Origin: Perognathus longimembris pacificus
Taxonomy: Eukaryota > Chordata > Mammalia > Rodentia > Heteromyidae
Length of the DNA stretch: 64,000 nt
Assembly (NCBI RefSeq): GCF_023159225.1
Contig: NC_063168.1
Location: 51,601,377-51,665,376, forward strand
Direction: 5' to 3'
Below are positions 60,371-64,000 of this stretch, one piece after another; the stretch's first letter is position 1; the number at the start of each line of letters is the position of its first letter. The notes beneath the pieces are model-generated. The model ran no database searches. It worked only from the letters and a program-made list of their open reading frames with translations, and was not told the DNA's origin. Made by a program: the position numbers and the translations under genes.

Positions 60371-60371
<1 letters not shown>
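60141..60371 (+). mobile_element. B1-dID-type dimeric SINE
   Basis: The B1 arm (cgcctgtaatcctagctact) is followed by a right arm (tgtagctcaaagtggtagat, cctgagttcaagctccatg). It is followed directly by (CA)n in place of an A-tail. Confidence 0.85.

Positions 60372-60415
<44 letters not shown>
60372..60415. repeat. (CA)n microsatellite at a SINE tail
   Basis: A pure CA run, then a short TA run to about 60431. Confidence 0.97.
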
Positions 60416-60420
<5 letters not shown>

Positions 60421-60639
60421 ATATATATATAACACAGTCCAACCAATATCTTGATTTTAGCCCAGGGATATCTACTTCTGACTTCCAACCTCCAGAACTG
60501 TTCATAATACATTTGTGATATTCAATCTGCTAAATTTGCAACCACCTGTCACAACAGCAACGGAACATAAACGTACTATCCTCTGTTACCCTGTGAAAAA
60601 TGAGAAGCAATTCTCACTCACTGCCATCCACAGCTGTGC

Positions 60640-61500
60640 ACAGTTGGAACCTTTTTTTGAGATCAGTACTCCCTCATATCTATTCAGCATAGTACCAGAA
60701 GTACTAGCCAGAACAATGGGGCAAGAAAAATAAAATTGCATCCAAACTGGATGGTGAATTTTGTCAAATGCTTTTTGTGATCTATTGAAATAAACAAATG
60801 AGTTTTATCCTTCAGCTTTGAGATCACTGTTTTATAAAGTAAGCTCTTTAAGAGACAGAATACTTAAAAATAAATTCAACCAGGGAGGTGAAAGACTCAT
60901 AAGCATAAAAAAACACAAAACATTGATGAAATAAATTGAGGAAGACACCAGTAAATGGAAAGATATCTTTGATCACAATTTAGAAGAGTTAATATTGCTA
61001 AAATGTCCATGCTACCTGAAGCAATCTACAAGTTCAAGGCAATCCCTACCAAAATTTCATTAACATTTTTCACAGAATTTTGAAAAAAGGAACTCAAAAT
61101 TTTCCTAAAACCATAAAAGATCTAAAATTTCAAAAGCAATCCTGAACAAATTAAACTAAATTCATTATACTGCGACCTCAAATTGCATTTTCAAAATAGC
61201 ATGGTATAGCCATAAAAATTGACACATAAACTAGTAGAAAAGAACATAAAAACCAGAAAAAAATATCCATACATTAATCACCAATTGATTTTCAACAAAG
61301 TTACCAAGAAGAAAACATAAGGGAACATCTCCATGGCATTAGTCTGAGCAATAATTATTTTCACATGCACCCAAAAACACAAGCAACAAAAGCAAGAAAT
61401 AGACCAATTACATTAAACTAAAAGGCTTTTTCACAACAAAGGAAACAATAAAGTTAAAAGATAAGCTGTAGAATAAGAGAAGACATTCTCAAATCATACA

Positions 61501-61546
<46 letters not shown>

Positions 61547-62395
61547 GCCAGTCCTGGGCCTTGGACTCAGGGCCTGAGCACTGTCCCTGGCTTCTTCTCG
61601 CTCAAGGCTAGCACTCTGCCACTTGAGCCACAGCGCCGCTTCTGGCCGTTTTCTGTATATGTGGTGCTGGGGAATCGAACCTAGGGCCTCGTGTATCCGA
61701 GGCAGGCACTCTTGCCACTAGGCTATATCCCCAGCCCCATACATCTTGTAAGGGACAATATCCAAACTATCTAAGGAAATCTCACAACACAATGGGGAAA
61801 AACAAATAGCCTGATTTTTTTAATGGACAAGAACCAACAAAATATTTCTCAAGACAAAGCACATAAATGACCAACACATTTGTGAAAAAAAATGTTTATC
61901 ATAGACAATTATCAAAGAAATGCAAATTAAAACCACAATGAGATATTATGTCATGCCTCTTAGAGTGAGAATGTGAAAATCTACCCTTGCATACTGTAGA
62001 TAGGAATGTAAATTAGCACCGCCATTATGGTAAATAGTATGGAGGTTACTCAAAAAAGTTTCTAAAAGATCTTCATATGATACATAGTTCATTACTAAGT
62101 ATATATCCAAAGGAAAAATAAATCATTAGGTTGAAGAGATTCCTGCATTCCCATGTTCATGGCCATTATCACAATAACCATGAGAGGGAATCAATCTAAT
62201 TACCTATTGAGGGATGTATAAAAGAAATATGATGCATTTACACAATGGAATACTATCCATTCTTATTTACAAAAGGGAAGTACTGATATTTGCAAGAATG
62301 AATGAACAAATAGTGAATGAACCTGGAGAGCATTATGTTAATGAATACTGTTGAATTTCATTTATATTTAGGATCTAAAATAAGTTGAACTAGAA
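60640..62395 (+). mobile_element. old rearranged L1
   Basis: 60645-60745 is plus-strand ORF2 (frame with LFSIVPEVLARTMGQEK). 60755-60835 is minus-strand ORF2 (tttgtcaaatgctttttgtg). 60870-62395 is plus-strand again (atgctacctgaagcaatcta, gaaatgcaaattaaaaccac, tttacacaatggaatactat), up to the 3' region. Frames are eroded. The IDL-Geo SINE at 61503-61737 is nested in it. Confidence 0.8.
61503..61737 (-). mobile_element. IDL-Geo SINE with a 43-T tail (very young)
   Basis: 61503-61545 is an uninterrupted run of 43 T. The reversed Geo and ID-like monomer follow (ggggaatcgaacctagggc, ctaggctatatccccagccc), with CpGs intact. Target duplication catacatctt: 61495-61504 and 61738-61747. Confidence 0.96.
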
Positions 62396-62404
62396 AAAAA
62401 GAGA

Positions 62405-62475
62405 GTCGTGGCCAGATGTGATGAGGCATTCCTATAATCTCAAACTATTCAGGAGGTAGAGACAGGAGGATCCAG
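62405..62475 (+). mobile_element. B1-like monomer fragment
   Basis: ggccagatgtgatgaggcat, ataatctcaaactattcagg and aggtagagacaggaggatcc match the start of a B1/7SL-type arm. Confidence 0.65.
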
Positions 62476-63365
62476 CTAAGGAAAAACAAATCTTGGAAGT
62501 ATCTAAATGTTTACTAATAGCTGTCTGTATGTGTTCACATAAAGAGAATAAAGGCATTAACTGAGATGTACAGGAGAAAAATATTGTGTCTAATTTTAAA
62601 AAGAATTTCCATTTTAAAAAGAGATAGGTATACGTGTGCCTGTATGCAACAGTATATGCATATCTGCAAAAATATTTTTTGGGGAAAAAATATAGACTAG
62701 GGGTCCTTCGCACAATGAGGAGCCTATGGGCCATGCTGGCTTTGTTCTTGATATTTCCTACACTAAAAGAAACCTAATATACATTACTTGGGGGAAAAAA
62801 TATATGTACTACCTTAAAGCTATTGTCGGCACTAATGCTTTCAGAATCAAAAACTTCACTTAATATTTGACACTGTTTATGAAGCCATGCATGCTGGTGA
62901 CCAATCCAATGTCATGAGGGGAAAAATAAGCTTCACAAAAAGCTTGCAGGTCCTGGCCTGCTGAAGTATCAGGCAATCAATGGCATACCTCCAATGTAGC
63001 AGCGTGTGGCCTTTCAAATGGATTTATGTTCGAGATCAAAAATAACCTTTTCTAAAGAAAATAGGAAGCTGGGAGAAGGAGGGAGGGAGGTAGAACAGTG
63101 AGGGTTTAGGATTATTGTAGAGTTCTTTGAAAATCGATTGGATAGGACTGAACATATTTTACTTGACAAAGACTCCAGAAGAAAAACAAATTTAATGTGT
63201 AAATGGTACCATATCAACTGGGTGATGCTCAATGTCCCCAAAGTCAACTGGGGAACAGCACTAGTTCCCAAGAAGCATTTGTACCTGGCACAAAGTAACT
63301 ATGTTCCTACTCTCTGTACATGTTGTCAGGCCACCAATAAAAGTTTTCCTTTAAGAAAACTGGAA
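62476..63365. other. single-copy sequence, no gene seen
   Basis: No repeat or gene recognised. The frames at 63014-63386 overlap on opposite strands and have no recognisable domain. Confidence 0.45.
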
Positions 63366-63567
63366 GGGGCTGTGAATATGGCCTAGTGGTAGAGTGCTTG
63401 CCTCATATACATGAAGCCCTGGGTTCAATTCCTCAGCACCACATAAACAGAAAAGGTCATAAGTGGCGCTGTGGCTCAAGTGGTAGAGTGCTGGCTTTGA
63501 GCAAAAAGAAGCCAGGGACAGTGCTCAGGCCCTGAGTTCAAAGCCCTAGGACTGGCAAAAAAGAAGA
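63366..63567 (+). mobile_element. IDL-Geo SINE (slightly older)
   Basis: The ID-like monomer (gggttcaattcctcagc) and Geo monomer (agtggcgctgtggctcaag, cctaggactggc), then a short A-rich tail. Target duplication of 15 bp with 13 matches: aagaaaactggaagg 63353-63367 and aagaaagctgaaagg 63568-63582. Confidence 0.9.
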
Positions 63568-63842
63568 AAGAAAGCTGAAAGGTGGCCCTCTTCTTAACTG
63601 AGCTTTCTTCCCAGAAGAGCATTCTATGCCTTGATCAAGATTAAACTGTTTTGTTGCATCTTTTCCTCAAGGATGTTGTGAGAGACTGACTGATTTTTAG
63701 CTTTTTAAGAATTATCTTTAACTGCAACCACTTAGAAGTTATACTAGAAGGAAAAGGAGACACATTTGCAATAGCAAGAAAGATAAAACTAATATGAAAA
63801 GTGCACATGAAATAAGAATGGTTCTTCAAAAACAAAGAGGTT

Positions 63843-63930
63843 GTAGGGGGTTGGAAGCAAGTCTCAGTTGGTAGAACACTAGCCAATGAATGAAAACATC
63901 ACATACTGATTCCGAGTCCTGATCTTGGAT
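63843..63930 (+). mobile_element. eroded ID-like element
   Basis: ggggttggaagcaagtctca, then gttggtagaacactagcc and attccgagtcctgatcttgg resemble ID boxes A and B. It is weakly conserved. Confidence 0.5.
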
Positions 63931-63945
63931 CTAAAAGAAAGGAAA

Positions 63946-64000
63946 AAGAGAGAGAGAGAGAAAGAGAGAGAGGAGGGAGGGAGGGAGAGGAATGGAGGAG
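63946..64000. repeat. (AG)n / (GGGA)n repeat at the window end
   Basis: AG units, then GGGA units to the end of the window. Confidence 0.95.

Overview
This window is mammalian nuclear DNA, and I see no functional protein-coding gene in it. It looks like an intergenic or intronic repeat landscape. Three things point to a rodent, most likely of the superfamily Geomyoidea (kangaroo rats, pocket mice, pocket gophers): 7SL-derived B1-type arms, tRNA-Ala-derived ID-type arms, and many copies of a dimeric SINE. The left half of that dimer is ID-like. Its right half matches my recollection of the IDL-Geo family described from kangaroo rats and pocket gophers. The species call is inference; no search was run.

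Layout. Positions 1-3.4 kb hold single-copy sequence with B1/ID dimers, a MIR and microsatellites. Positions 3.35-12.0 kb are a three-level nest: a full-length but dead LINE-1 (3478-11230) sits inside an older LINE-1 and itself carries an IDL-Geo SINE in its 5' UTR. Positions 12.6-14.9 kb hold a 5'-truncated L1 with a perfect 15-bp target duplication and older L1 pieces. Positions 15.1-16.0 kb hold an LTR-like element. Positions 16.66-17.73 kb hold a minus-strand processed pseudogene of CENPH (centromere protein H), flanked by a target duplication, with an extra segment at a presumed exon junction. Positions 18.4-22 kb hold L1, SINE, LTR and MIR fragments. Positions 23.6-24.3 kb are a repeat-poor, CpG-retaining block that reads like a conserved regulatory element. 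Positions 24.6-34.5 kb hold L2, MaLR-like LTRs, B1 arrays, and an LTR split by an L1. Positions 35-51 kb are mostly unannotated sequence with microsatellites, L2, more L1 and SINEs. Positions 51-54.9 kb hold L1 fragments. Positions 55.3-56.1 kb are a second, AT-rich candidate regulatory block. Positions 57.2-57.4 kb hold a B1-ID SINE into which a 5' half of tRNA-Ile(UAU) has been inserted with its own target duplication. Positions 60-64 kb hold old L1, a very young SINE with a 43-T tail, and more SINEs.

There are no operons or interacting genes to describe. The unifying process is L1-driven retrotransposition: autonomous L1s, the SINEs they mobilise, a processed mRNA copy (CENPH), and a tailless tRNA fragment. 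Most young insertions have direct repeats of 10-18 bp that define their ends. Boundaries and family names of ancient repeats are approximate because they rest on recognition by eye.
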